Assembly: GCA_031285945.1 (NCBI GenBank)
Contig: JAITVF010000033.1
Location: 1-19,310, forward strand
DNA: 19,310 nt
Source of the DNA: Oscillospiraceae bacterium
GTDB taxonomy: Bacteria > Bacillota > Clostridia > Oscillospirales > Ruminococcaceae
Reading direction: 5' to 3'
This document shows, piece after piece, positions 7,180-15,378 of this stretch. The translations under genes and the position numbers were made by a program. The notes below the pieces were generated by a model. That model saw nothing but the letters and a program-made list of their open reading frames with translations. It was not told the origin of the DNA and did not search any database. Every line of letters starts with the position of its first letter. The stretch's first letter is position 1.

Positions 7180-8487
7180 CTACACGGCTACCTCCGCGGT
7201 GCCGGTTTCTTTTTGCGTTGCCGTCTCTTCCCTTCGCTCCCCGTTGAGCTTTGCGTTGGCAAGCATGAGGCGCAGGCGGTTTTCCTGGTTTATTCTCGAG
7301 GCTCCGGGGTCGTAGTCGACCGCGACTATATTTGAATCGGGATAGCGGTCCTTTATCTTTCTTATCATTCCCTTGGCCACTATGTGGTTGGGCAGGCAAC
7401 CAAAGGGCTGCGCCGAAACGATATTATTGCAGCCGGAATGTATCAGCTCCAGCATTTCGGCGGTTAAAAGCCAGCCTTCACCCATTTTTACCCCGTGGTC
7501 AAGGTAATCGCCGGCCGCTGAAATTACCTTGGAGAAGTCGGACGGGGGGGCGAATTCGCCATGCCCTTTTATCGCGGCTATCATTTCGCGCCGGCGAGCC
7601 TTAAGGTACCGCATGGCCAGGCAGTTGGCCGCGTAGCCGAGCCCGCCCTTGCCGTAGAGCTTTTTGTCGTAGATATTGTTATAAACGCAATACATTATAA
7701 AATCCAGAAGCCCCGAGTTTATCACCTCGGCCCCCTCGGAAACAAGATAATCCTCGAGGCCGTTGTTCCCGAGAGGTGAAAACTTAAGGTAGATTTCCCC
7801 CACTATACCAACCCTGATCTTATCGCTCTTAACCCTTTTTATGGCCGCGAAATCTCTGAGTATGGCCTTATAATTCTTTTTTGCCCGTACGAAGGAGGGG
7901 CCGCTCATCTGGCTGAGGAGCCGCGCGTTCCACTCTTTTACGAGCCTCAGGCTTTCGCCGGGGTTTTGCTCGTAGGGAAGGCACTGGTTGTAAACGCCCA
8001 TGATAAAATCGGCGTAGATAATCGCAAAAATAAGCTTGACCACCATCTTAAATGAGAGGGGGACGCTGTATTCCTTTTCGAGCCCCGAAAAGTTTAAGGA
8101 CAAAACAGGTATGTGGCCAAAGCCGTTTTTCTCAAGCGCCTTTCGCAGCAGGTATATATAGTTGGAGGCCCGGCAGCCGCCGCCTGTCTGGGTTATGAGC
8201 AGCGCCGTTTTGTTTATATCGTAATTCCCCGACTTTAAAGCGTCGATAAACTGGCCTATCACCAGCAGGGCGGGGTAGCAGGTATCGTTATGCACCGACT
8301 TAAGGCCTTCCTCAACTATATTGCGGTGGCTTGTTTTAAGCACCTCCATTCTATAGCCGTGCTGAGCCATCACCCCCACAACAAGGTCGAAGTGAAAGGA
8401 GAGCATGTCGGGTATAAGTATGGTGTATTCCTTTTTCATTTCCTCGGTGAAGGGCGGCTTTATTATCACATTATCGTTATCCCGCAC
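7180..8487 (-). CDS. 2-hydroxyacyl-CoA dehydratase (HgdB)-like protein
   Basis: This 435-residue protein resembles the last third of the roughly 1,400-residue 'CoA-substrate-specific activase/dehydratase' proteins of Clostridia, a branch of the HgdB/BcrC and double-cubane-cluster superfamily that receives electrons from an ATP-hydrolysing activase. It opens with the family's PPFTEEMKKEYTILIPDM (11-28). Likely iron-sulfur ligands are C70 (NDTCYP), C105 (TGGGCRASNY), C353 and C364 (SAQPFGCLPNHI). Start is GTG at 8487: GAGAGG lies nine bases upstream, inside the preceding gene, whose stop overlaps this start by 11 bp, so translation is probably coupled. Two halves of 983 and 435 residues add up to the usual fused length. 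The C-terminal 20 residues are charged and poorly conserved in type. The substrate is unknown; calling it a dehydratase is family inference, and a reductase role is equally possible. Confidence 0.8.
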   Translation of the reverse strand: MRDNDNVIIKPPFTEEMKKEYTILIPDMLSFHFDLVVGVMAQHGYRMEVLKTSHRNIVEEGLKSVHNDTCYPALLVIGQFIDALKSGNYDINKTALLITQTGGGCRASNYIYLLRKALEKNGFGHIPVLSLNFSGLEKEYSVPLSFKMVVKLIFAIIYADFIMGVYNQCLPYEQNPGESLRLVKEWNARLLSQMSGPSFVRAKKNYKAILRDFAAIKRVKSDKIRVGIVGEIYLKFSPLGNNGLEDYLVSEGAEVINSGLLDFIMYCVYNNIYDKKLYGKGGLGYAANCLAMRYLKARRREMIAAIKGHGEFAPPSDFSKVISAAGDYLDHGVKMGEGWLLTAEMLELIHSGCNNIVSAQPFGCLPNHIVAKGMIRKIKDRYPDSNIVAVDYDPGASRINQENRLRLMLANAKLNGERREETATQKETGTAEVAV

Positions 8488-11428
8488 TTGTTATCGCCTC
8501 TCTTTCCTCCATAGCCGCCTTTAAGCTGCGCAGGCGGATTTTTACTGCCCCCAGGTTATTTATTTCGTCGATTTTAAGCTGAGTATAGAGCTTGCCGCTT
8601 GCTCTTAGTATGTCCTTTATCTCGTCGGAGGTAACGGCGTCCAGCCCGCAGCCAAAGGATACCAGCTGAACCATCTCCATATTATCGTACCCCGCCGCGA
8701 TCCTGGCGGCGTTGTACATCCTCGCGTGATATGTCCACTGGTTGAGCACGTTGTGGCGGCGCTTGCCCCCGCTGAGAGCTACCGAGCTGTCGGTGACTAT
8801 CACAAAGCCCAGGGACGTAAGCAGCTTGTCGAGCCCGTGGTTTACCTCGGGGTCGGCGTGATATGGCCGGCACGCCATCATTATAACCCTGGCGCCGTTT
8901 TTTTCAGCGTATTCGAGAGCTTCCTCCCCCGCCGCCAAAATATCGCGCCGGTAAGAGGCGTATTGCCTGTAGCCCGCCTTTGCGGCCGCCCTTACCTGAG
9001 ATTTTGTAAGCCCGGGTATAATATCCTTAAGGACGCTGTAAATCCGGCTCGCAAAAAACCTTTCGTCCGAAAGGCTCAGATGGGGGTAGAGGAAGCGCGG
9101 GGCTTTATTAGAAAGCGCGTTGGCCGCGATCGACTCGGGGTAATAGGCGACCACCGGGCAGTTGTAGCAGTTGTCGGAGATGCCTTCGTCAAAGTTATAG
9201 GTCATGCAGGGGTAGAATATGACGTCGACATTTTTCTCAGCCAGCTCCTCGATATGGCCGTGAACAAGCTTTGCGGGATAGCATACGGTGTCGGAGGCTA
9301 TAGTGTGCTGGCCCTTCATGTAAAGCTCGCGGGAGCTTTCGCCCGAAAGTATGACCTCGCAGCCCAGCTCCACAAAAAAAGCCGACCAAAAGGGCAGGTT
9401 CTCGTACATGTTGAGCACGAGCGGGATTCCCACCCTGAGCCGTTCCCCGCCCTTTAAGGGGTAAGAGATAAGCTGCTCGTACTGCCGGCGCATCATGTTG
9501 GGCAGGCTCGAGGCCTTTTCGGCCCCCGCGCCCCTCTCGCATTTGTTGCCGGAAATAAACCGCCCGCCGTCGGCAAAGGTATTTACGGTGAGTGAGCAAC
9601 GGTTGGTGCACCGCCCGCAGGTAGCCGCCACAGCCTTGTGGGTAAAGGCGTGAAGCTCCTTTGGCGAAATGAGCGAGGATTGCCCGGTCTCGTTTTCTCT
9701 TGCGTAAAGGGCGGCGCCGTAGGCTCCCATAAGCTCGGCTATGGCAAGGCGGGTAACGTTTTTTTCGAGCTCCTGCTCAAAGGCCCGCAGCACCGCGTCG
9801 TTCAAAAAGGTTCCGCCCTGGACCACGATGTGCTCTCCGAGCTCTCCGGCCGAGCGCGCCCGTATTACCTTATAGAGCGCGTTCTTTATGACCGAAACCG
9901 CGAGTCCGGCCGAAATATCGGCGGGGGTTGCGCCGTCCTTCTGGGCCTGCTTTACCGAGGAGTTCATAAAGACGGTGCACCTGGTGCCTAGGTCGACCGG
10001 GGCTTTGGCGAAAAGGGCAAGCTGAGCGAACTGCTCGGCGCTGTAGCCAAGCCCCTTGGCGAAGGTTTCGATAAAGGAGCCGCAGCCCGAGGAGCAGGCC
10101 TCGTTGAGTATAACCGAATCGACCGCCCCGTCGCGGATCTGAAAGCACTTTATATCCTGCCCGCCGATATCTATTATAAAGTCGACCAAGGGGTCGAAGT
10201 GGCGGGCGGCGGTGTAGTGGGCTACGGTCTCGACTATTCCGAGGTCTATCCCGAAGGCCGCCCTCATAAGCTCTTCGCCATAGCCGGTAACGGCGCTCGA
10301 GGATATTTCGATTCTGCCGGCGCACAGCCTGTATATATTTTCAAGCTGCTCCTTTATAACGGGGAGCGGATTGCCGCCGTTGCTCACGTAGTGGCGGTAA
10401 AGTATAGCGCCGTCACAGCCGAGCAGCACAAGCTTTGTGGTGGTTGAGCCGGCGTCTACCCCCAGATACGCCTTGCCGCTGTAGCTTTCGATATCCCCAA
10501 AGTCGGCCGTCATGGCGGCGTGCCGGCTTTTAAAGGCCCCGTATTCCTCTTCGTTTTCAAAAAGGGGCTTGCGGCAGGAAAGCCCGCCCGTCTGCGAAGG
10601 AGCTTCGCGCAGGCGGGAAATAAGCTCGTCAAAGGTTAGGGCGTAGTCCTCAGAAAGGCTCTGAGCATAGTACGCGCTGCCAAGCGCCACGAAGTATGGC
10701 GCAAGGGCCGGAAAGACCGCGTTTCTAACAGGCAGCCCCAGTGTTTTTACAAACTGCTTCTGAAGCCCTCGGGAAAAGCTCAGCGGCCCCCCCAGAAAGA
10801 GCACGTTGCCGGCGATCCGCCGCCCTTGGGCGAGCCCCGCTATGGTCTGCTCAACAACCGCCTGAAAGATGGAGGCCGCGATATCCTCCTTGCGAGCCCC
10901 CTGGTTAAGCAGCGGCTGGATATCGCTTTTGGCGAATACCCCGCAGCGCGAGGCTATGGGGTATATCTTTTCCGCCTTGAGGCTGAGCTGGTCGAGCTCG
11001 TCGGCCGTAACGTTTAAAAGGGTGGCCATCTGGTCTATAAAGGCGCCGGTGCCGCCCGCGCAGGTGCCGTTCATACGCTCCTCAAGGGTTCCGCCCAGGA
11101 ATATTATCTTTGCGTCCTCGCCGCCAAGCTCCACCACCACGTCGGTTTCGGGTACTGTTTTTTTTACCGCGCCGGCGGTCGCGAAGACCTCCTGAACAAA
11201 CTCGAGCCCCGAATCCTTAGAGATGCCCAAGCCGGCTGAGCCGGTAACGGCCACCTTTAAGGGGTGGCCGCGAAGTATATGCTCCAAAGACAAAATATGC
11301 GTAAGCGTCATTTCCCTTACGCGGGAAAAATGGCGCTGGTAGCTTTTTTCTATTATTCGGCCGTCGTTGCCCAGAACCACCGTTTTAAGGGTAGTGGAGC
11401 CGACGTCGATCCCGATCTTATAGCTCAT
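8477..11428 (-). CDS. Tandem BadF/BadG/BcrA/BcrD-type ATPase (activase) with DUF2229-like region
   Basis: The 983-residue protein has two ASKHA-fold activase domains in tandem. The first (about 3-255) shows IGIDVGSTTLKTVVL, VELGGEDAK (99-107), C123 in GTCAGGTGAF and C162 in ASRCGVFAKS. The second (about 320-578) shows LGVDAGSTTTKLVLL, DIGGQDIK (420-427), C445 in EACSSGCGSF and C484 in GTRCTVFMNS. The two cysteines of each domain match those that bridge the [4Fe-4S] cluster in HgdC-type activators. From about 600 follows a cysteine-rich DUF2229-like region (CGRCTNRC at 604-611, C630, DTVCYP, C741, DNCYNCP) and then an HgdB-like segment (MACRPYHADPEVNHG at 851-865; SFGCGLDAVT at 924-933). Expected job: ATP-driven electron delivery to the partner encoded immediately downstream. 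The Shine-Dalgarno is weak (GGGGAT). Probably oxygen-sensitive and cytosolic; the final substrate is unknown. Confidence 0.88.
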   Translation of the reverse strand: MSYKIGIDVGSTTLKTVVLGNDGRIIEKSYQRHFSRVREMTLTHILSLEHILRGHPLKVAVTGSAGLGISKDSGLEFVQEVFATAGAVKKTVPETDVVVELGGEDAKIIFLGGTLEERMNGTCAGGTGAFIDQMATLLNVTADELDQLSLKAEKIYPIASRCGVFAKSDIQPLLNQGARKEDIAASIFQAVVEQTIAGLAQGRRIAGNVLFLGGPLSFSRGLQKQFVKTLGLPVRNAVFPALAPYFVALGSAYYAQSLSEDYALTFDELISRLREAPSQTGGLSCRKPLFENEEEYGAFKSRHAAMTADFGDIESYSGKAYLGVDAGSTTTKLVLLGCDGAILYRHYVSNGGNPLPVIKEQLENIYRLCAGRIEISSSAVTGYGEELMRAAFGIDLGIVETVAHYTAARHFDPLVDFIIDIGGQDIKCFQIRDGAVDSVILNEACSSGCGSFIETFAKGLGYSAEQFAQLALFAKAPVDLGTRCTVFMNSSVKQAQKDGATPADISAGLAVSVIKNALYKVIRARSAGELGEHIVVQGGTFLNDAVLRAFEQELEKNVTRLAIAELMGAYGAALYARENETGQSSLISPKELHAFTHKAVAATCGRCTNRCSLTVNTFADGGRFISGNKCERGAGAEKASSLPNMMRRQYEQLISYPLKGGERLRVGIPLVLNMYENLPFWSAFFVELGCEVILSGESSRELYMKGQHTIASDTVCYPAKLVHGHIEELAEKNVDVIFYPCMTYNFDEGISDNCYNCPVVAYYPESIAANALSNKAPRFLYPHLSLSDERFFASRIYSVLKDIIPGLTKSQVRAAAKAGYRQYASYRRDILAAGEEALEYAEKNGARVIMMACRPYHADPEVNHGLDKLLTSLGFVIVTDSSVALSGGKRRHNVLNQWTYHARMYNAARIAAGYDNMEMVQLVSFGCGLDAVTSDEIKDILRASGKLYTQLKIDEINNLGAVKIRLRSLKAAMEEREAITSAG

Positions 11429-11493
11429 ATCCCGATATCCCCGGTCCGCTTTAATATGGCGAGCAAAGCCTGTCAGGCCTTACAACAATTCTT

Positions 11494-11521
11494 ATGATAC
11501 GCCAAATAAAAAAAAAGTCAA
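11494..11521 (-). promoter_or_regulatory. Probable sigma-A promoter for the activase/HgdB-like pair
   Basis: Leftward, TTGACT (11521-11516) and TATCAT (11499-11494) are 16 bp apart, with a T-rich spacer. RNA would start near 11487, giving a leader of about 60 nt. It diverges from the plus-strand promoter at 11634-11662. Confidence 0.6.
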
Positions 11522-11589
11522 CTCAAGCTTATATAAAGCCGCTGTAAAGTTTTTGGAAGCTCTGCCAAAGAGAGCCTCGTGCTGATTTG

Positions 11590-11606
11590 TACTAGAGGTC
11601 TGACCG
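11590..11606 (+). repeat. Left copy of a 17-bp inverted repeat bracketing the NHL gene
   Basis: TACTAGAGGTCTGACCG matches the minus-strand reading of 14022-14006 at 16 of 17 positions. The core GGTC-T-GACC (11597-11605) is itself a dyad of the kind bound by FadR-subfamily GntR regulators. It lies 28 bp upstream of the -35 box of the NHL gene promoter, and about 70 bp upstream of the divergent promoter for the activase gene. Confidence 0.5.
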
Positions 11607-11633
11607 ACTATGAGTAAAACGCATTGGAAAATA

Positions 11634-11662
11634 TTGAAAATAGAAATAAGCGGTGCTATAAT
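11634..11662 (+). promoter_or_regulatory. Strong sigma-A promoter for the NHL-repeat gene
   Basis: TTGAAA (11634-11639), a 17-bp spacer, and a perfect TATAAT (11657-11662). RNA would start near 11669. The coding start at 11954 then leaves an unusually long leader of about 285 nt. Confidence 0.75.
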
Positions 11663-11668
11663 ATAAAT

Positions 11669-11953
11669 ACTGATTCATATTTAATGTTTTTATATGCGGC
11701 GCTTTTGCACCAGTATTATATCAAGAGAAGTGTTGGAGCATTCCTATAGGATAAAGAACCTGTATTCGATATTCTAAGCGCCCTACCGGCGGTGATTTTT
11801 ACGTACGCTTTGCTAAATTCTTTGTAATGCGTAAAGCATTCTTTAAAAGTTGCCCCGAACTGAGAAAAAATCGCTTTGCCGCGGCAGCGCGTCCCAGTGT
11901 TGAATACAGGTCCTGAAACATAACACCAGACAACTAGAAAGGATGTGCAATTT
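11669..11953 (+). promoter_or_regulatory. Long 5' leader of the NHL gene, possibly structured RNA
   Basis: This gene-free stretch follows the promoter and precedes the start codon. ACCTGTATTC (11758-11767) is fully complementary to GAATACAGGT (11902-11911), a 10-bp helix that would close about 130 nt and end some 40 nt before the ATG. Shorter dyads lie inside (TGCCGCGGCA at 11877-11886; CGCC/GGCG around 11790). I could not match it to a known riboswitch class. A 21-codon ATG frame near 11693 has no ribosome binding site. Confidence 0.35.
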
Positions 11954-13921
11954 ATGAAAAGAACAATGTTGGCGGCGTTTCTGGTTCTGCTGCTTTGCGC
12001 GGGGCTTACCGTGCAGGCGTCTGCCGCCGGGGATTCGGCGTATTTCGCTTACGAAGGTGTGCTGGGCGACGACCCCGGCCCGTCGGCGCCCAGTTATACA
12101 CTGGGTAACCCTGTGGGTCTGGCCAAGGATTCGGACGGCAACTACTTCGTGGCCGATATCGCGGGAGGGCGCGTTCTTAAGCTCAATAGCAACTACCAGC
12201 AGACCGACGAAATTTCTGGCATTGACATGCCGCTCTTTGTTTATGTGGACAACGACGATAATATTCTTATTAATGAGCTGGGCACCCATTCTATTCTAAA
12301 GTACGACAGCGACCTGCAATTTGTAACGCAGTGGGGAGGACCCGGCGACGGGGACGGGGAGTTCAATATTCCGCGCTCTATAGTGCAGGATAGCCACGGA
12401 AACTACTATGTAAGCGACGAACTCAACCACCGCATTCAAAAGTTTGACATTGACGGAACCTTTTTGGCGGCTTATGGCGAATGGGGCTCTTCCAACGGCC
12501 AGTTCAAGGTGCAGCAAGGGCTTTCGATAGACGCGCAGGACAGGCTCTATGTAGCCGATACATACAATAGCCGCATACAGGTATTCCAAACTTACCCAAG
12601 CTGGCAGTTCGCCAAAAAATTTGGCACTCAGGGCATATACAATCCGGCCAATATATTTAGCTTTCAGAGCAATATTTTTAACCACCCGCGCGGCGTGTAT
12701 GTAGAAAAATCTACCGGACGCGTAGCGGTTACCGACAGCGGCAACAACCGTGTAATGGTATACAACAACTATAACAGCAACTTTAGCTTCTATCAGTCGC
12801 AGAACGGGGCGCTGGGCATGAGTCTTCCGACACATGCTATACTCGAGAATAACTATGTTACGGCGCTCGATTCCCACAGCCGCATTATTAAGTTTGGTTC
12901 TATACTTAACAATACAATGCTCTACTCCAGCTACGGGACGTCGCGGACAAGCAGCAGCCAGTTTTCTAACCCGCAAAGCGTTGCTGTAGACCCCACCAAC
13001 GGCGAGGTGTATGTAAGCGATTCGTTTAACCACCGCATACAACGGTTTGACGAGAACGGAGACCTGCTGCAAAGCTATGGCGGAAACGGCGGACCAAACG
13101 GTTCGGGAAGCATACTGGGAAGATTTCTTTATCCCAAGCAGGTCACGGTAGGCATTTATGGAACGCTGGTTGTCGCTGATTTCGGGAACGGGCGCGTGGT
13201 AGCCAAGCCGGCCAATTCCAGCGCGTTTGTACTTGCTACCCCGATCGGGGGCGTTACGCTGCCTTGGGGTGTGGCTACAGACGATACCGTTGGCAGAGTA
13301 TATGTTTCCGATTGGAGCTCGCACTCAATTAAAGTATTTCAAAACGGCGTACTGGTTCGTTCGTGGGGCGGAAGCGGCACTGCCAACGGCCGCTTTAATA
13401 ACCCTTGCGACTTACTAATTGCTCCCTACGGCAGCGAGGAAACCGCGTTGTATGTGGCCGACAGCGGCAACAACCGCGTTCAAATTTTCACGCTGACCGG
13501 CAGCTACTTAGGGCAGCTTGGGCAGCCTAACATTGATCCCCTGCAATATTACGACAACGCCAAGGCCGACGGTGCGATGCTGCTGCCCTACGGCGTTGCC
13601 GCCACCGCAGACGGCAAGATTGTTGTGGCGGACACGTCACACAAATGTATGCGTGTGTACGACACCTCGGGCACACTGCTAGAAACATTTGGAGAGATGT
13701 CTATAAGCGAGGGGGATTACTTTTCCCCGATGGGAATCGCCGTAAACCAGCAAACCGGTCGCCTTTATGTGACGGACGGTGTGTTGGAGCGGGTTCAGTA
13801 TTATGACCGGATCGATGCCACGGCACAGACCGCACAGAATATGACAGTCGCGACACCTACCGACGCAGACGAAGCCGACACTGTCGACGAAGCGACCGGC
13901 GATGAAGCAACCGGCGACTAA
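11954..13921 (+). CDS. Secreted NHL-repeat beta-propeller protein
   Basis: The 655-residue protein begins with a clear Sec signal peptide: basic MKR, a hydrophobic core to about residue 20, and a probable signal peptidase I cut after ASA (about 24). Nearly all the rest is NHL repeats, each with a [VY]-x-[VS]-[AT]-D-x-x-x-[NH]-R-[IV]-Q-x-[FY] core, for example YVSDELNHRIQKF (152-164), YVADTYNSRIQVF (199-211), YVSDSFNHRIQRF (353-365) and YVADSGNNRVQIF (500-512). I count about twelve, enough for two six-bladed propellers. The tail (631-655) is acidic and Thr/Asp-rich with a repeated DEATGDEATGD and no LPxTG or membrane anchor, so it is probably released or held non-covalently. Start is the ATG at 11954 (AAAGGA ten bases upstream), not the GTG at 11945. 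It is the only plus-strand gene; its role, perhaps binding or scaffolding outside the cell, is unknown. Confidence 0.88.
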   Translation: MKRTMLAAFLVLLLCAGLTVQASAAGDSAYFAYEGVLGDDPGPSAPSYTLGNPVGLAKDSDGNYFVADIAGGRVLKLNSNYQQTDEISGIDMPLFVYVDNDDNILINELGTHSILKYDSDLQFVTQWGGPGDGDGEFNIPRSIVQDSHGNYYVSDELNHRIQKFDIDGTFLAAYGEWGSSNGQFKVQQGLSIDAQDRLYVADTYNSRIQVFQTYPSWQFAKKFGTQGIYNPANIFSFQSNIFNHPRGVYVEKSTGRVAVTDSGNNRVMVYNNYNSNFSFYQSQNGALGMSLPTHAILENNYVTALDSHSRIIKFGSILNNTMLYSSYGTSRTSSSQFSNPQSVAVDPTNGEVYVSDSFNHRIQRFDENGDLLQSYGGNGGPNGSGSILGRFLYPKQVTVGIYGTLVVADFGNGRVVAKPANSSAFVLATPIGGVTLPWGVATDDTVGRVYVSDWSSHSIKVFQNGVLVRSWGGSGTANGRFNNPCDLLIAPYGSEETALYVADSGNNRVQIFTLTGSYLGQLGQPNIDPLQYYDNAKADGAMLLPYGVAATADGKIVVADTSHKCMRVYDTSGTLLETFGEMSISEGDYFSPMGIAVNQQTGRLYVTDGVLERVQYYDRIDATAQTAQNMTVATPTDADEADTVDEATGDEATGD

Positions 13922-13995
13922 ATACCTAGAGCGGAGTTGCCCCATTGTTTAGCGCTATTGACGCAATGTGACGGACGCGAGGCAAAGGCGAGTAT

Positions 13996-14022
13996 TACTA
14001 GTGGCCGGTCAGACCACTAGTA
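13996..14022. repeat. Right inverted-repeat copy and hairpin after the NHL gene
   Basis: TACTAGTGG (13996-14004) and CCACTAGTA (14014-14022) form a perfect 9-bp stem over a 9-nt loop. Read on the minus strand, 14022-14006 matches 11590-11606 at 16 of 17 positions. The hairpin lies 75 bp after the NHL stop codon and may end its transcript, but it is followed by an A run rather than T on the plus strand, so it is not a standard terminator. Confidence 0.5.
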
Positions 14023-14070
14023 TAAAAAACTTGAACGGGGCTGTGAGCGCCGGCGCGTACAACCGCGAAA

Positions 14071-14096
14071 CGAAGCCACCCCGGGGGGTGGCTTCG
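14071..14096 (-). terminator. Hairpin terminator-like element after icd
   Basis: CGAAGCCACCCC (14071-14082) and GGGGTGGCTTCG (14085-14096) make a perfect 12-bp inverted repeat with a two-base centre. It lies 24 bp past the icd stop codon. On the minus strand only TTT follows, so it could be a weak terminator or a shared barrier between the converging icd and NHL transcripts. Confidence 0.6.
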
Positions 14097-14119
14097 AAAT
14101 TATACGGCGCCTTTTGGAA

Positions 14120-15334
14120 TCAGGCAATTATCTCCTGGAGCCTTGTGCGTATGGCTGCGATAAAGTCCTTGGAGCTGACCGCCCTGGCGGGAACTCCCGG
14201 TTCTGCGAGGCCCACCAGATCCTTGGTCATAACGCCGCCGTTGAGGGTATCGAGCGTTGCTTTTTCGAGCGCGTCGCCAAATTTTACGAGATCCCCGAGG
14301 CCGTCGAGCTCGCCGCGCTTGCGCAGGCCCCCCGACCAGGCGAAGATGGTGGCCACCGGGTTTGTGGAGGTTTCCTCGCCCTTGAGGTACTTGTAGTAAT
14401 GGCGGGTTACGGTGCCGTGGGCGGCCTCGTACTCGTACTTGCCGTCGGGGGAGACGAGAACCGAGGTCATCATGGCCAGAGAGCCGAAGGCGGTGGAGAC
14501 CATGTCGCTCATAACGTCGCCGTCGTAGTTTTTGCAGGCCCAGATGTAGCCGCCGTCCGAGCGGATCACCCTGGCCACGGCGTCGTCGATAAGGGTGTAG
14601 AAGTATTCTATGCCGAGGCGCCCAAACTCTTCTTCGTATTCCGTAAAGACTTCCTCGAATATAGTCTTGAAGTAGCCGTCGTAAACCTTGGCGATGGTAT
14701 CCTTGGTCGAGAACCACAGGTCCTGCCTTGTGCCGACGGCGTATTTAAAGCAGGCGTGAGCAAAGGAGCGTATGGAGCTTTCCTTGTTGTGAAGCCCCTG
14801 CCAGATCGCGGGGCCCTCAACCTTTTGAACAGTGACCGAATGCTCGCCGCCCGACTCGCCCTTAAAGGTGATGGTGGCTACTCCCGGCTCGTCGGTCTTA
14901 AAGTCGACTGCGCGGTAAATGTCGCCGTAGGCGTGGCGGGCAATGGTGATCGGCTTTGTCCAGTTGCGGACGACCGGCTTTATAGAGTCGATAAGTATGG
15001 GGGCGCGGAACACCGTGCCGTCAAGTATAGAGCGAATGGTTCCGTTGGGGCTCTTCCACATTTCGGTGAGCTGCGGATACTCCTCCATACGCTGCTTGTT
15101 GGGCGTAATAGTCGCGCACTTTACCGCCACGCCGTACTTGCGGTTGGCGTTGGCGGCGTCTACCGTGATCTGGTCCTTTGTGTCGTTGCGCGAAAGCAGC
15201 CCAAGGTCGTAGTATTCGCTGTTGAGCTCCACAAAGGGAAGAATCAGCTCATCCTTTATCATCTTCCAAAGTATGCGGGTCATTTCGTCCCCGTCCATCT
15301 CGACTATGGGGGTGGTCATTTTTACCTTAAGCAT
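14120..15334 (-). CDS. icd: NADP-dependent isocitrate dehydrogenase, eukaryote-like homodimeric type
   Basis: The 404-residue cytosolic enzyme oxidises isocitrate to 2-oxoglutarate and CO2, giving NADPH. It belongs to the type II group shared with mitochondrial and cytosolic eukaryotic enzymes. It opens with MTTPIVEMDGDEMTRI (6-21). Substrate residues appear in SPNGTIR (95-101), FRAPI (109-113), NWTKPITIARHAYGD (124-138) and K211 (STKDTIAKVYDG); metal-binding aspartates are D273 and D277 in KNYDGDVMSD; HGTVTRHY (306-313) is the signature that binds the 2'-phosphate of NADP. The ATG at 15334 fits the family N-terminus; GAGGAGAG lies about 11 bases upstream. In-frame TTG and GTG codons at 15355 and 15346 overlap that site. 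It follows acn by 44 bp and is very probably co-transcribed with it. Confidence 0.95.
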   Translation of the reverse strand: MLKVKMTTPIVEMDGDEMTRILWKMIKDELILPFVELNSEYYDLGLLSRNDTKDQITVDAANANRKYGVAVKCATITPNKQRMEEYPQLTEMWKSPNGTIRSILDGTVFRAPILIDSIKPVVRNWTKPITIARHAYGDIYRAVDFKTDEPGVATITFKGESGGEHSVTVQKVEGPAIWQGLHNKESSIRSFAHACFKYAVGTRQDLWFSTKDTIAKVYDGYFKTIFEEVFTEYEEEFGRLGIEYFYTLIDDAVARVIRSDGGYIWACKNYDGDVMSDMVSTAFGSLAMMTSVLVSPDGKYEYEAAHGTVTRHYYKYLKGEETSTNPVATIFAWSGGLRKRGELDGLGDLVKFGDALEKATLDTLNGGVMTKDLVGLAEPGVPARAVSSKDFIAAIRTRLQEIIA

Positions 15335-15378
15335 TACGGCACGCACTCTCCTCAATTAAATCGTTTTTTGGGCAACGG

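Noticed and set aside
8477..8487. Programmed frameshift joining the activase and HgdB-like genes
   Set aside because: No slippery heptamer or downstream pseudoknot is visible, and the second gene has its own well-spaced Shine-Dalgarno and GTG. Coupled translation explains it more simply.
11693..11758. 21-codon leader peptide in the NHL gene leader
   Set aside because: No ribosome binding site, and the composition gives no attenuator-like codon run.
12296..13324. 342-codon minus-strand frame opposite the NHL gene
   Set aside because: The plus strand has a signal peptide and regular NHL repeats; the opposite frame is only their mirror, with repeated AVV/IAYI patterns.
11590..14022. Insertion sequence or transposon carrying the NHL gene
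   Set aside because: No transposase or integrase is encoded, and no target-site duplication was found outside the inverted repeats. Kept only as a repeat observation.
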